NCBI RefSeq assembly: GCF_001431505.1
Contig: NZ_LDJP01000022.1
Coordinates: 1-64,000, forward strand
DNA: 64,000 bases
Origin: Stenotrophomonas daejeonensis
Lineage (GTDB): Bacteria; Pseudomonadota; Gammaproteobacteria; Xanthomonadales; Xanthomonadaceae
Reading direction: 5' to 3'
The translations under genes and the position numbers were made by a program. Of the stretch, positions 19,716 through 27,524 are shown one piece after another; positions within the stretch are counted from its first letter, which is position 1; each line of letters starts with the position of its first letter. The notes below the pieces were generated by a model. It ran no database searches, was not told the origin of the DNA, and worked only from the letters and a program-made list of their open reading frames with translations.

Positions 19716-21872
19716 TCAACGGCCGCCGGGCAGGGGCATCCAGCCGATGTCCTCGTTGTGGCCGCTGCCGAAGCTGTAGTACAGCTCGCGCCGTTGCGGG
19801 TCCAGGCTGGCGCCGTGCAGGCTGCCCGGCCGCGGGTCGAGGCAGGGGGCATCGGCATCCGTCCGGCGCGGCAACGGGATCCAGCGCAGGCCGCATTCGC
19901 CATCGTTGCCGAGCAGGGCGCTGCCGCCCGGCCACGCCACGATCCGCCGGCCCTGGTTGTAGGGACTGCTGGCCAGTAGCAGGCGGCTCCCGTCGCCGGC
20001 GTCCAGGCCGTCGAGCAGCCGCGGCGCAGCCAATGCTATGCCCGTCTCCCAGACGCCCCAACTGCTGCGGCGGGTGAACAGCAACCGTTGCCGGGCCGGG
20101 TCATGGAACACGAAGCCGACGTCCTCCAGCCGCGCCAGCGTGCGCCAGGGCGTGGTGGCGGTGTCGTACAGGGTGGCCGCGCTCAGGCCCTTGCCGTGGT
20201 CGAGGGTGGCCAGCAGGCGCCGGTCCGGCAACGCGATGGCATGGGTGGGCGCCGGCCCGGGCGCCGGCAGCACGCCGACGCGCCCGCTGGGCAGGGTGAC
20301 CTCGTGCAGGCGCTCGCCCTGCGGCGTAGTGCCGACCACCAGCAGGCGGCTGCCATCCGCCGACCATGCCGGCACCTGCCGCAGCAACGGCGCCAGCCCA
20401 TCGACCGGTTGCGGCGATTCGGGGCGGTCGCGCACCGCCCACCACAGGCGGGTGCTGCCGCTGCGGTCGGACAGGAAGGCCAGGAGGCGGCCGTCGGGAC
20501 TGAGCGAGGGCAGGGTGTCGTTGCCGGTGGATGTGAAGACGCGCTCCGGCGGCGGAGCGGCATCGCCGGCCTCGGGCACGCGCACCCGGTACAGCGCGCT
20601 GGAGGTGGCGATGCCGGCGATGAAGGTCAGCACCGGCGCGTTGCGGGCGATATGCGGATAGGCGACGTCGTCGACGCCGAGGTCGGCCAGCGTGCCGCCG
20701 GCCAGTTCCAGCCGCGACAGGTGCAGGCGATGGTCGAGGAAGCGCGACAGCACCAGCGCCTTGCCGTCCGGTGTCCAGGCGAAGCCGTAGAGGTTGGTTT
20801 CCAGCCGGGTCAGCCGCTCCGGGTCGCCGCCGCTGGCCGGCACGCGCCACAGGTCGCCGCGCGAGATGCCGCGCTGGAAGGCGATCCACTTCCCGTCGGG
20901 CGAATAGGCCGGGTGCGAATCGGCATCGTCAGGCGCGCGCGCGTAGGCCAGCTCCCGCACCGTGCCGCTGGACAACTCCAGCGTGCGCAGCAACGGCCCG
21001 CCGAATACCAGATGCCTGCCGTCCGGGTGCCAGCCGAACTTCTGCGGCGATGCCGGGCAGGGGCCGATCTCGCGGGGCTCGCCGCCGCTGGCGGCGATGC
21101 GCATCAACCGGCACTGGCCATCGAGGGTGCGGAAGTAGGCGATCTCGCGCCCATCCGGTGACCACGCCGGCAATGTGTGGCGTTCGCCGGTCACGGCCGT
21201 GGTCAGGGCGCGTGGTTGCATCGAGCCGGTGGTCTGCAGCATCAGCGCGGCGGTCCGCTCGTCGCCGGAGAAACTGCTGTAGGCCACCAGCGTGCCGTCG
21301 GGCGACAGCGCCGGCCACAGTTCGCTGCCGGGCCGCGAAGTCAGGCGCTCGTAGGCAACGGCCGCAGGTGTTGGCGTGGCGGCCTGCCGCCTGCCGTCGT
21401 GCCACCACCAGGCCAGCAGCAGGGCGATGCACATGCAGGCGATGACCAGCATCGGCGGCAAGCGGCGGCGTGGTGGTGCAACGGGTGCGTCCGTCGTGGC
21501 GTCGCCGGCAGCGGATTCGGGCAACCATTCCACCGCGGGCAGCAGCCGATAGCCGCGTTTGGCGATGGTTTCGATGCAGGTGGCCGGCTTGCCGTCGCCC
21601 AGTGCGCGGCGCAGTTGCGCGATGGCCTGGGTGAGCACCTCGTCGCCGGGCAGCGTGTCCGGCCATACCGCCTCCAGCAGTTCCTGCCGGGCGAACACCT
21701 TGCCCGGCTGCAGGGCAAGCGTGGTCAGCACGTCCATCGCCTTCAACGGCACGCGGGTACGCCGGCCGTCGCCGCGGGTGATCTCGCGGGTACCGGCATC
21801 CACGTGTGCGTCGCCGATGCGCAGGCGTTCGGCGGGCAGCGCGCTGAGGATGTCGTGGTGGTCGCGTGGCAT
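19716..21872 (-). CDS. CadC-like membrane regulator with WD40/TolB-type beta-propeller
   Basis: A 718-residue one-component sensor. Residues 1-115 form an OmpR/PhoB-type winged helix (VPLKAMDVLTTLALQPGKVF; AIAQLRRALGD; IETIAKRGYRLLP). One membrane helix follows at about 140-157 (MLVIACMCIALLLAWWW). The periplasmic part of about 550 residues has repeated PD40-like blades, e.g. LWPALSPDGTLVAYSS, LPAWSPDGREIAYF, HPAYSPDGKWIAFQ and LPSLSPDGRLLAFLSD. It would bind promoter DNA from the membrane and sense an envelope signal. It is divergent from the TonB receptor, a natural target. The ligand is unknown. Confidence 0.9.
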   Translation of the reverse strand: MPRDHHDILSALPAERLRIGDAHVDAGTREITRGDGRRTRVPLKAMDVLTTLALQPGKVFARQELLEAVWPDTLPGDEVLTQAIAQLRRALGDGKPATCIETIAKRGYRLLPAVEWLPESAAGDATTDAPVAPPRRRLPPMLVIACMCIALLLAWWWHDGRRQAATPTPAAVAYERLTSRPGSELWPALSPDGTLVAYSSFSGDERTAALMLQTTGSMQPRALTTAVTGERHTLPAWSPDGREIAYFRTLDGQCRLMRIAASGGEPREIGPCPASPQKFGWHPDGRHLVFGGPLLRTLELSSGTVRELAYARAPDDADSHPAYSPDGKWIAFQRGISRGDLWRVPASGGDPERLTRLETNLYGFAWTPDGKALVLSRFLDHRLHLSRLELAGGTLADLGVDDVAYPHIARNAPVLTFIAGIATSSALYRVRVPEAGDAAPPPERVFTSTGNDTLPSLSPDGRLLAFLSDRSGSTRLWWAVRDRPESPQPVDGLAPLLRQVPAWSADGSRLLVVGTTPQGERLHEVTLPSGRVGVLPAPGPAPTHAIALPDRRLLATLDHGKGLSAATLYDTATTPWRTLARLEDVGFVFHDPARQRLLFTRRSSWGVWETGIALAAPRLLDGLDAGDGSRLLLASSPYNQGRRIVAWPGGSALLGNDGECGLRWIPLPRRTDADAPCLDPRPGSLHGASLDPQRRELYYSFGSGHNEDIGWMPLPGGR

Positions 21873-22238
21873 GCGGAAGCGGGCGGCGGTGCGGAATCGC
21901 CGGATCGATTATGCCGTTTCCGTGCGGTTGCGACGAACGCATGCCGCCGCAACGCAAAACACAAGATCCGCCAAACGATGGCACCGGCGAGGGAAATTCA
22001 CCGCCGGCAGCGGGCACTACTGTGTCGGTGCGCCCGGATGAAACGAAAACATCGCCGGCAACGGTGACCGGGCGCAGCAATGCTGCCTGCCGCATCGGCC
22101 CGCCGCTTTCGCCACGTGGACACGTTTCCGCCCGCACCCGCCTGCTCCGGCAGCCGGGAAGGGCGCGTGCGTCCCGGTGCGGTCGACGCGGCCGGCAGCG
22201 CATCCGGGGACAAACAAGAACAATCGAGGAGAGCAACC
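21873..22238. promoter_or_regulatory. Divergent promoter region (CadC-like regulator / TonB receptor)
   Basis: A 366-bp region between divergent genes with no convincing coding frame. It must contain both promoters and probably the operator of the CadC-like regulator. No clear -35/-10 pair stands out. AGGAG (22226-22230) is the ribosome-binding site of the receptor. Confidence 0.5.
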
Positions 22239-25139
22239 ATGCCGGTACCCGCTATCGGAAGAAAGATCAGGAACAGCGCGTTGTGCCTTGCCATCGGCGC
22301 ATGCTTCGCGTCGGCGGCCTACGCGCAGTCCAACACCAGCGGCAGCATCAATGGCCAGGCGCATTCGGGTGACGTCATCGTGGTGGAGAATCCGGCCACC
22401 GGCTTCAGCCGCGAGGTGGCGGTGGCCGGCAACGGCGCGTTCCGCGTCGGTGCGCTGCCACCCGGCGCCTACCGGGTCACGCGCCGCGCCGCCGACGGCA
22501 CCGCCACGGTGCGCGAGAACATTTCCGTTTCCACCGGCACCGGCGCCAACGTGAACTTCGTCGCCACCGACGTGGCCACGCTCGACCGGGTGGAGGTGGT
22601 GGCCGCCGGCATCAACCCGATCGACGTGTCGTCGGTGGAGTCGGCCACCATCCTCACCGAGGCCATCCTCGACGCCATCCCGGTGGCGCGCACCGTGACC
22701 GACGTGGTGCTGCTGGCGCCGGGCACCACGGTCGGCGACGCCGCGTTCGGCAACCTGGCCTCCTTCGGTGGCGCCACGGTCGGCGAGAACGCCTATTACA
22801 TCAACGGCTTCAACGTCACCAACTTCCGCAACGGCCTGGGCGGCAGCACGGTGCCGTTCGAGTTCTACCGCGAGTTCCAGGTCAAGACCGGCGGCTACGG
22901 CGCCGAGTTCGGCCGCTCCACCGGCGGCGTCATCAACGCCATCACCAAGCGCGGCACCAACGAGTGGGAGTTCGGCGCCAACGTGTACTTCGCGCCGAAG
23001 AGCCTGCAGGAGGATGGCTACTGCGTGAGCCGGCCCGATGGCACGGTGCTGACCTTGACATGCCGCGACACCGCCAACGAAATCGAGGCCAACTTCAGCG
23101 CGGCCGGCCCGATCATCAAGGACCGGCTGTTCTTCGCCGGCATCTACAACGTCCGCAACTGGGACGAGACGCTGCATGCGGTGGGTACCTACCGCGACCG
23201 CAGGAACGACGACCCGTTCTGGGGCGTGAAGCTGGACTGGCAGATCAGCGACGACCACCTGCTCGAATACACCGGCTTCCGCGACCAGCGCCACATCGTC
23301 GACACCACCTACCTGTATGACCACGAGGCCGACGCCATCGGCGAGCGCGTGGGGGCGACCCAACTGCGCCGTGGCGGCCGCAACAACATCTTCCGCTACA
23401 CCGGTTACCTCGGCGACCGCTTCACCCTGTCGGCGCTGTACGGCAAGGGCGAGTTCGACCGCTCGGACATCGGCGAGGGTGATGCCTGCCCGGTCATCCT
23501 CGACAACCGCACCGGCACCCAGATCCGCCGCGGCTGCTGGTCCAACCAGATCCCCGGCACCGCGTTCGACACCCGCGAGGCCTACCGGCTGGATGCCGAG
23601 TGGGACATCGGGCAGTGGCTGCACGGCAACCACCGCCTGCGCTTCGGCCTGGACCAGGAAACCAACACCTCCGAGGACGACAGCTTCTATTCCGGCGGCG
23701 TGCTGTGGCAGTACCGCGAGGCGACCCGCTCGCCCACCGGCTTCGAGGTGCGCCAGCGCTTCCTGAGCAACGGCGGTCGCTTCGAGACCGAATCGCGGGC
23801 GTTCTACCTCGAGGACCACTGGGACGTGAGCGACGACCTGCTGCTGGTGCTGGGCATCCGCAACGAGCAGTTCGACAACCGCAACGCATTGGGCGAAACC
23901 TTCACCAAACAGACCAACCAGTGGGCGCCGCGGGTGGGCCTGAGCTGGAACATTGGTGGCGACAGCAAGCGCAAGTTCTTCGCCAACGCCGGTCGCTACC
24001 ACCTGCCGGTGGCCGGCAACACCAACATCCGCCTGGCCGGCGCCGAGTTCTTCACAGAGCAGTTCTTCGTGCTCGATGGCGTCAACGCCGACTACACGCC
24101 GGTGCTGGGCGCGGCGCTGACCGACCTGTCGGTGTTCAGCGACGGCACGGTCAAGGACCCGCGCACCATCGTCGACCAGAACCTGAAGCCGATGTTCCAG
24201 GACGAGTTCATCCTCGGCTACCAGCAGGAGATCGCGCGCGGCTGGACCGCGGGCGTGCGCGCCATCCGCCGCGACCTGAAGAGCACCATCGAGGACATCG
24301 CCATCGACGCGGCGCTGAACGACTACGCCGCCGCCAACGGCTACGACGACTTCCATGCCGGCGGGTTCGACTATTACGTGCTGACCAACCCCGGCAAGGC
24401 CATGAATATCTTCGTCGACATGGACGGCGACGGCGTGCTGGAAGAGTTGAACCTGAGCGCGGCGCAGCTGGGCTACCCGAAGTCGGTGCGCAAGTACCAC
24501 GCGCTGGAGTTCACCCTCGACCGCGCGTGGGACGGCGTGTGGTTCCTGCAGGGCTCCTACACTTGGTCCAAGAGCTACGGCAACAACGAGGGCTACGTGC
24601 GCTCGGACAACGGCCAGGGCGATGCCGGCCTGACCACCCTGTTCGACCAGCCCGGCCTGCTGGAAGGTGCCTACGGCAACCTGCCCAACGACCGCCGACA
24701 CCAGTTCAAGCTGTTCGGCGCCTGGCAGTTCGCCGCCGACTGGAAGGCCAGCGGCCTGGTCAACGTCGCCTCCGGACGCCCGAAGAACTGCTTTGGCAAC
24801 CACCCCACCGACGAATTCGCCGCTGCCTACGGCGCCGAGTCGTTCTACTGCGACCTCAGCGACGATGGCACCTACAACCCGGTGCTGTACCCGCGCGGCT
24901 CGCTGGGTACCACGCCGTGGACCTTCCGTCTCGACCTGGGGCTGGAATATCGGCCGCAATGGGCGGGCAAGCGGCTGGGGGTGAAGATGGACGTCAACAA
25001 CATCTTCAACAGCGGCCGGGTGCTGGAGGTCAACGAGGTGGGCGAGCTGGGGCCGGGCGACCGCAATCCCAATTACGGCCTGCCCACGTTCTTCCAGGCA
25101 CCGCGTGGCGTGCGCTTCTCGGTGTCGTATGACTGGTAA
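22239..25139 (+). CDS. OAR-type TonB-dependent receptor
   Basis: A 966-residue outer-membrane receptor. It has a signal peptide (to about AAYAQ), an N-terminal carboxypeptidase-regulatory-like domain (IVVENPATGFSREVAVAG, LPPGAYRVT), a plug domain (VARTVTDVVLLAPGT; YYINGFNVTNFRNGLGG; GRSTGGVINAITKRGTN) and a beta-barrel ending in VRFSVSYDW with the C-terminal aromatic Trp. This matches the Oar/TonB receptor group numerous in Xanthomonadaceae, which take up peptides or glycans. ATG 22239 has AGGAG at 9-13 bases. The ligand is unknown; the divergent CadC-like sensor suggests regulated expression. Confidence 0.92.
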   Translation: MPVPAIGRKIRNSALCLAIGACFASAAYAQSNTSGSINGQAHSGDVIVVENPATGFSREVAVAGNGAFRVGALPPGAYRVTRRAADGTATVRENISVSTGTGANVNFVATDVATLDRVEVVAAGINPIDVSSVESATILTEAILDAIPVARTVTDVVLLAPGTTVGDAAFGNLASFGGATVGENAYYINGFNVTNFRNGLGGSTVPFEFYREFQVKTGGYGAEFGRSTGGVINAITKRGTNEWEFGANVYFAPKSLQEDGYCVSRPDGTVLTLTCRDTANEIEANFSAAGPIIKDRLFFAGIYNVRNWDETLHAVGTYRDRRNDDPFWGVKLDWQISDDHLLEYTGFRDQRHIVDTTYLYDHEADAIGERVGATQLRRGGRNNIFRYTGYLGDRFTLSALYGKGEFDRSDIGEGDACPVILDNRTGTQIRRGCWSNQIPGTAFDTREAYRLDAEWDIGQWLHGNHRLRFGLDQETNTSEDDSFYSGGVLWQYREATRSPTGFEVRQRFLSNGGRFETESRAFYLEDHWDVSDDLLLVLGIRNEQFDNRNALGETFTKQTNQWAPRVGLSWNIGGDSKRKFFANAGRYHLPVAGNTNIRLAGAEFFTEQFFVLDGVNADYTPVLGAALTDLSVFSDGTVKDPRTIVDQNLKPMFQDEFILGYQQEIARGWTAGVRAIRRDLKSTIEDIAIDAALNDYAAANGYDDFHAGGFDYYVLTNPGKAMNIFVDMDGDGVLEELNLSAAQLGYPKSVRKYHALEFTLDRAWDGVWFLQGSYTWSKSYGNNEGYVRSDNGQGDAGLTTLFDQPGLLEGAYGNLPNDRRHQFKLFGAWQFAADWKASGLVNVASGRPKNCFGNHPTDEFAAAYGAESFYCDLSDDGTYNPVLYPRGSLGTTPWTFRLDLGLEYRPQWAGKRLGVKMDVNNIFNSGRVLEVNEVGELGPGDRNPNYGLPTFFQAPRGVRFSVSYDW

Positions 25140-25165
25140 GCCCGTGGCGTCGAACGGTTGAATGT

Positions 25166-25193
25166 CATCCGGCCGCCTTCGGGCGGCCGGATG
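25166..25193. terminator. Bidirectional hairpin terminator
   Basis: A 12-bp perfect inverted repeat (25166-25177 and 25182-25193) around a TTCG loop between the convergent TonB receptor and DUF2785 gene. Confidence 0.8.
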
Positions 25194-25206
25194 CTCTGCA
25201 TGCAGG

Positions 25207-26088
25207 TCAGGGCATGGCCCGCGCCGCCGCCTGCACCGCCTGCTGCAATGGCAGCAGCGCCGGGTCGGGGGCCAGGTCGATCTGCAGGTTCAGCACCGCG
25301 AGGAACACCAGCAGGTCGTGGCGCCGGGCCAGCCAGTCGCGGTCGCGCCAGGCGGGGCCGGTCTCGTCCAGCCGCGCGGCGATGCCTGCCAGCCATTGCC
25401 GCCAGTCGTCCTCCGCATGCGCCTCGTGCCGGGCGATGAACAGCACCGGCCGCGCCAGCCGTTCGTATTCGCCTTCGGCATAGGCATGCGATGACGCCGG
25501 CACCACCTGGCTGGCGATGGCGGCAAGCAGCCGGTCCAGCTGCGGACGTGTCAGCGCCGGGTTCAACGCCAGCTGCATCAGCCAGTCGGCGCCGTGGGCG
25601 ACGCCGTGGCGCCAGCCTTCGCCGGGGACATGCCCGCGGTAGTCGCGCACCTGTTCCAGATGATGCGCTGCATGCTCGACCATCGTGGCGCGCTCGACAT
25701 CGTCCATCCACGCCATGCGCCGGTCGGTCCGGGCGACCTCGGCCAGCATCAATGCGGTGAACGGGCCGGTGAAGCCTTCGGCATCGTTGCTTTCCAGCCG
25801 TGCGTAACCCCGTGCGCGGAGCTCGCGCAGCGTGGCCACGTCGAGCCGGTCGCCGCGCATCCATTCGGTCAGTGCGGCCAGCGCGGTGTCATCGCGCACG
25901 GCGGGGTCGGGCGATGACAGGCAGGGAACCAGGGCCAGCGCCAGCGGGCGGAGGCGGGCAGCGTCGCCGATGGCGAAGTCATGCCGGCGGAGCCTGTCGA
26001 AGGTGGCGGGGTCATTCGTGGCCAGGGGGCAGGCAGCCACCGTTGCCGGAGCAAGGCAGAGGCCCAATGACAGCAGGACGGATCGCAT
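25207..26088 (-). CDS. DUF2785-family exported protein
   Basis: A 293-residue helical protein with a signal peptide (MRSVLLSLGLCLAPATVAAC). A lipobox-like Cys lies at the cleavage site, but TVAAC is not an ideal one. The core matches DUF2785: DDTALAALTEWMRG, GFTGPFTALMLAEVARTDR, EGWRHGVAHGADWLMQLALN. Function unknown. ATG 26088 opens the signal peptide with GGAAG upstream. It is divergent from the universal stress protein, so the FNR-like dyad at 26203 could serve both genes. Confidence 0.82.
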   Translation of the reverse strand: MRSVLLSLGLCLAPATVAACPLATNDPATFDRLRRHDFAIGDAARLRPLALALVPCLSSPDPAVRDDTALAALTEWMRGDRLDVATLRELRARGYARLESNDAEGFTGPFTALMLAEVARTDRRMAWMDDVERATMVEHAAHHLEQVRDYRGHVPGEGWRHGVAHGADWLMQLALNPALTRPQLDRLLAAIASQVVPASSHAYAEGEYERLARPVLFIARHEAHAEDDWRQWLAGIAARLDETGPAWRDRDWLARRHDLLVFLAVLNLQIDLAPDPALLPLQQAVQAAARAMP

Positions 26089-26202
26089 GGTCGGAGCTTC
26101 CTCGGATGAATGCGCCATTCTGCTGCCGGCAGCCGGGGCCATTGTGCCGGGATCGGGGATATCGCATGGCATGAACCGGGCACTTGGCCGATCGCCCCCG
26201 GT

Positions 26203-26216
26203 TTGATCCGGATCAA
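26203..26216. promoter_or_regulatory. Perfect FNR/ANR-type dyad
   Basis: TTGATCCGGATCAA matches the FNR/ANR consensus TTGAT-N4-ATCAA exactly. Its centre is about 65 bp before the usp ATG. With a class II arrangement (-41.5), transcription would begin near 26251, with a weak -10 around 26240-26247. ANR-type control of universal stress genes is known in other proteobacteria. Confidence 0.7.
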
Positions 26217-26274
26217 CGCGGCCGCCCGGCGCCGGGTGTGTCATGGTAGGCACCTGCCACCCGGAGTTGACGCC

Positions 26275-26724
26275 ATGTACAAGCGCATCCTGATCGCCAC
26301 CGATGGTTCGGAACTGGCCGCCAAGGGCCTGGACAAGGGGTTGGAGCTGGCCGTGCAGCTTGGCGCGCAGGTCGACATCGTCACCGTCTCCGAGCCGTGG
26401 GCGGTGGGCATGTACGACGCGATGGGCTGGAGCGCCGGCTACGAGGCCAGCGACGAATACCGGCAGGACCGCGAGGACGCCGCGCAGAAGATCCTGAAAC
26501 CGGCGCTGGAAGCGGCCGTCGCCGCCGGCGTGGCCGACCCGAAGACCCACCACGTGCTCGACCGCTATGCCGCCGACGGCATCATCGACACCGCCGGCGG
26601 CTGCGACAGCGACCTGATCGTGATGACCTCGCACGGTCGCCGCGGCGTGACCCGCGTGCTGCTCGGCAGCCAGACCGCCGAGGTGCTGGCGCGCAGCGCG
26701 GTACCGGTGCTGGTGATCCGCTAG
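26275..26724 (+). CDS. Universal stress protein (UspA family)
   Basis: A 149-residue single-domain Usp: MYKRILIATDGSELA at the N-terminus, a long alpha helix (KGLDKGLELAVQLGAQVDIV), and the ATP-binding loop HGRRGVTRVLLGSQTAEVL, then AVPVLVIR. It probably binds ATP and helps survival under energy or oxygen limitation. ATG 26275 has GGAG upstream. The perfect FNR-like dyad at 26203 suggests oxygen-limited induction. It is followed by a GC-rich hairpin. Confidence 0.92.
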   Translation: MYKRILIATDGSELAAKGLDKGLELAVQLGAQVDIVTVSEPWAVGMYDAMGWSAGYEASDEYRQDREDAAQKILKPALEAAVAAGVADPKTHHVLDRYAADGIIDTAGGCDSDLIVMTSHGRRGVTRVLLGSQTAEVLARSAVPVLVIR

Positions 26725-26728
26725 CCGG

Positions 26729-26750
26729 TGCCGGCCGGCCGCGGCCGGCA
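26729..26750 (+). terminator. GC-rich hairpin after usp
   Basis: TGCCGGCC (26729-26736) pairs with GGCCGGCA (26743-26750). No T-run follows. It looks like a GTAG-element stem lacking its GTAG head. Confidence 0.55.
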
Positions 26751-26808
26751 TGTTGAAAGGTGCAAGGCGGCGGCCGGTGTCATCGCTCGGCCGTCGCGCG
26801 CCGTGCAT

Positions 26809-27048
26809 TCAGTCGCGCAGCTTCAACGTCTGCGATTCGTCCAAGGTGCCGTCGGGCAGGACCACGACGTAGCGCGTGCCGGCGCGCTCGAACAGCACCG
26901 GGATCGGGTCGCGGAACAGCGGCCGGCGGACGAACTTCAGGTGCCAGCCGAAGAACTCCAGTGTTTCCACGGCCTGCTGCTGTTGCGGGGTGAGGCTTTC
27001 ACGCGGGTTTGCGGGGATGTGGGGCGTGCGGCGTTCCGGGTTGTTCAT
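26809..27048 (-). CDS. Small conserved hypothetical protein
   Basis: A 79-residue cytoplasmic protein with a recognisable pattern: LTPQQQQAVETLEFFGWHLKF, VRRPLFRDPIPVLFE, VVVLPDGTLDES. I know no function for it. ATG 27048 is chosen because the sequence upstream in the frame is Trp/Ser/Pro-rich and atypical. It lies near the DUF2782 gene and polA, a neighbourhood conserved in the group. Confidence 0.7.
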   Translation of the reverse strand: MNNPERRTPHIPANPRESLTPQQQQAVETLEFFGWHLKFVRRPLFRDPIPVLFERAGTRYVVVLPDGTLDESQTLKLRD

Positions 27049-27144
27049 CAGGGAGGGGGAAGGCGAAGGCCATCTCCATAGGCAAGGAGCGTTCCATCCT
27101 CGCCGCTGTCCCCGCAAACCGGAGTGACGGCACCGCCCTCGCGC

Positions 27145-27432
27145 TCACCAGCTGTAAAGCTTCCAGTACACCGGCGAAACGCGGTCCTTGTCGTTGTCCA
27201 TGCGGCCGTCGCCGTTGCGGTCGTAGAGATAGAACGGTGCGCCGCGCGCCGGCGTCACCTTGACCATGCGCAGCTGGCCGCCGACGCGGTATTCCTCGAT
27301 GGTGTCGCCGTTGTCCATCACCTTGCGGTCGACGTCGGCGCCGTTGACGTCGACCGGCGGGGCGTCGGCGTTGCCGCCGGTGGTGGCGCAGCCGGCCAGG
27401 GCCAGCAGCGGGATCAGCAACAGGTGTTTCAT
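27145..27432 (-). CDS. DUF2782-family lipoprotein
   Basis: A 95-residue lipoprotein: signal MKHLLLIPLLALAGC with a clear LAGC lipobox, then a short Asp-rich linker and the DUF2782 core (EEYRVGGQLRMVKVTPARG, APFYLYDRNGDGRM, WKLYSW at the end). Function unknown; DUF2782 genes commonly lie beside polA in this lineage. GAGGAG precedes the ATG at 27432. It is divergent from polA. Confidence 0.88.
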   Translation of the reverse strand: MKHLLLIPLLALAGCATTGGNADAPPVDVNGADVDRKVMDNGDTIEEYRVGGQLRMVKVTPARGAPFYLYDRNGDGRMDNDKDRVSPVYWKLYSW

Positions 27433-27512
27433 CGCGGCGACTCCTCGCATCGGTATGCGCCGATTATGCCTGTGCGCGCCAGCCGTGCGCGTCGCCGCCC
27501 GGCCCCGCCGCG

Positions 27513-27518
27513 TAGAAT
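27513..27518 (+). promoter_or_regulatory. polA -10 hexamer, probable leaderless mRNA
   Basis: TAGAAT ends six bases before the polA ATG, and no Shine-Dalgarno is present. The transcript would start at or next to the start codon. Confidence 0.5.
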
Positions 27519-27524
27519 CGCGGC

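Noticed and set aside
22017-24959. 980-codon minus-strand open frame opposite the TonB receptor
   Set aside because: Antisense shadow with Val/Ala/Gly/Arg bias; no recognisable domains.
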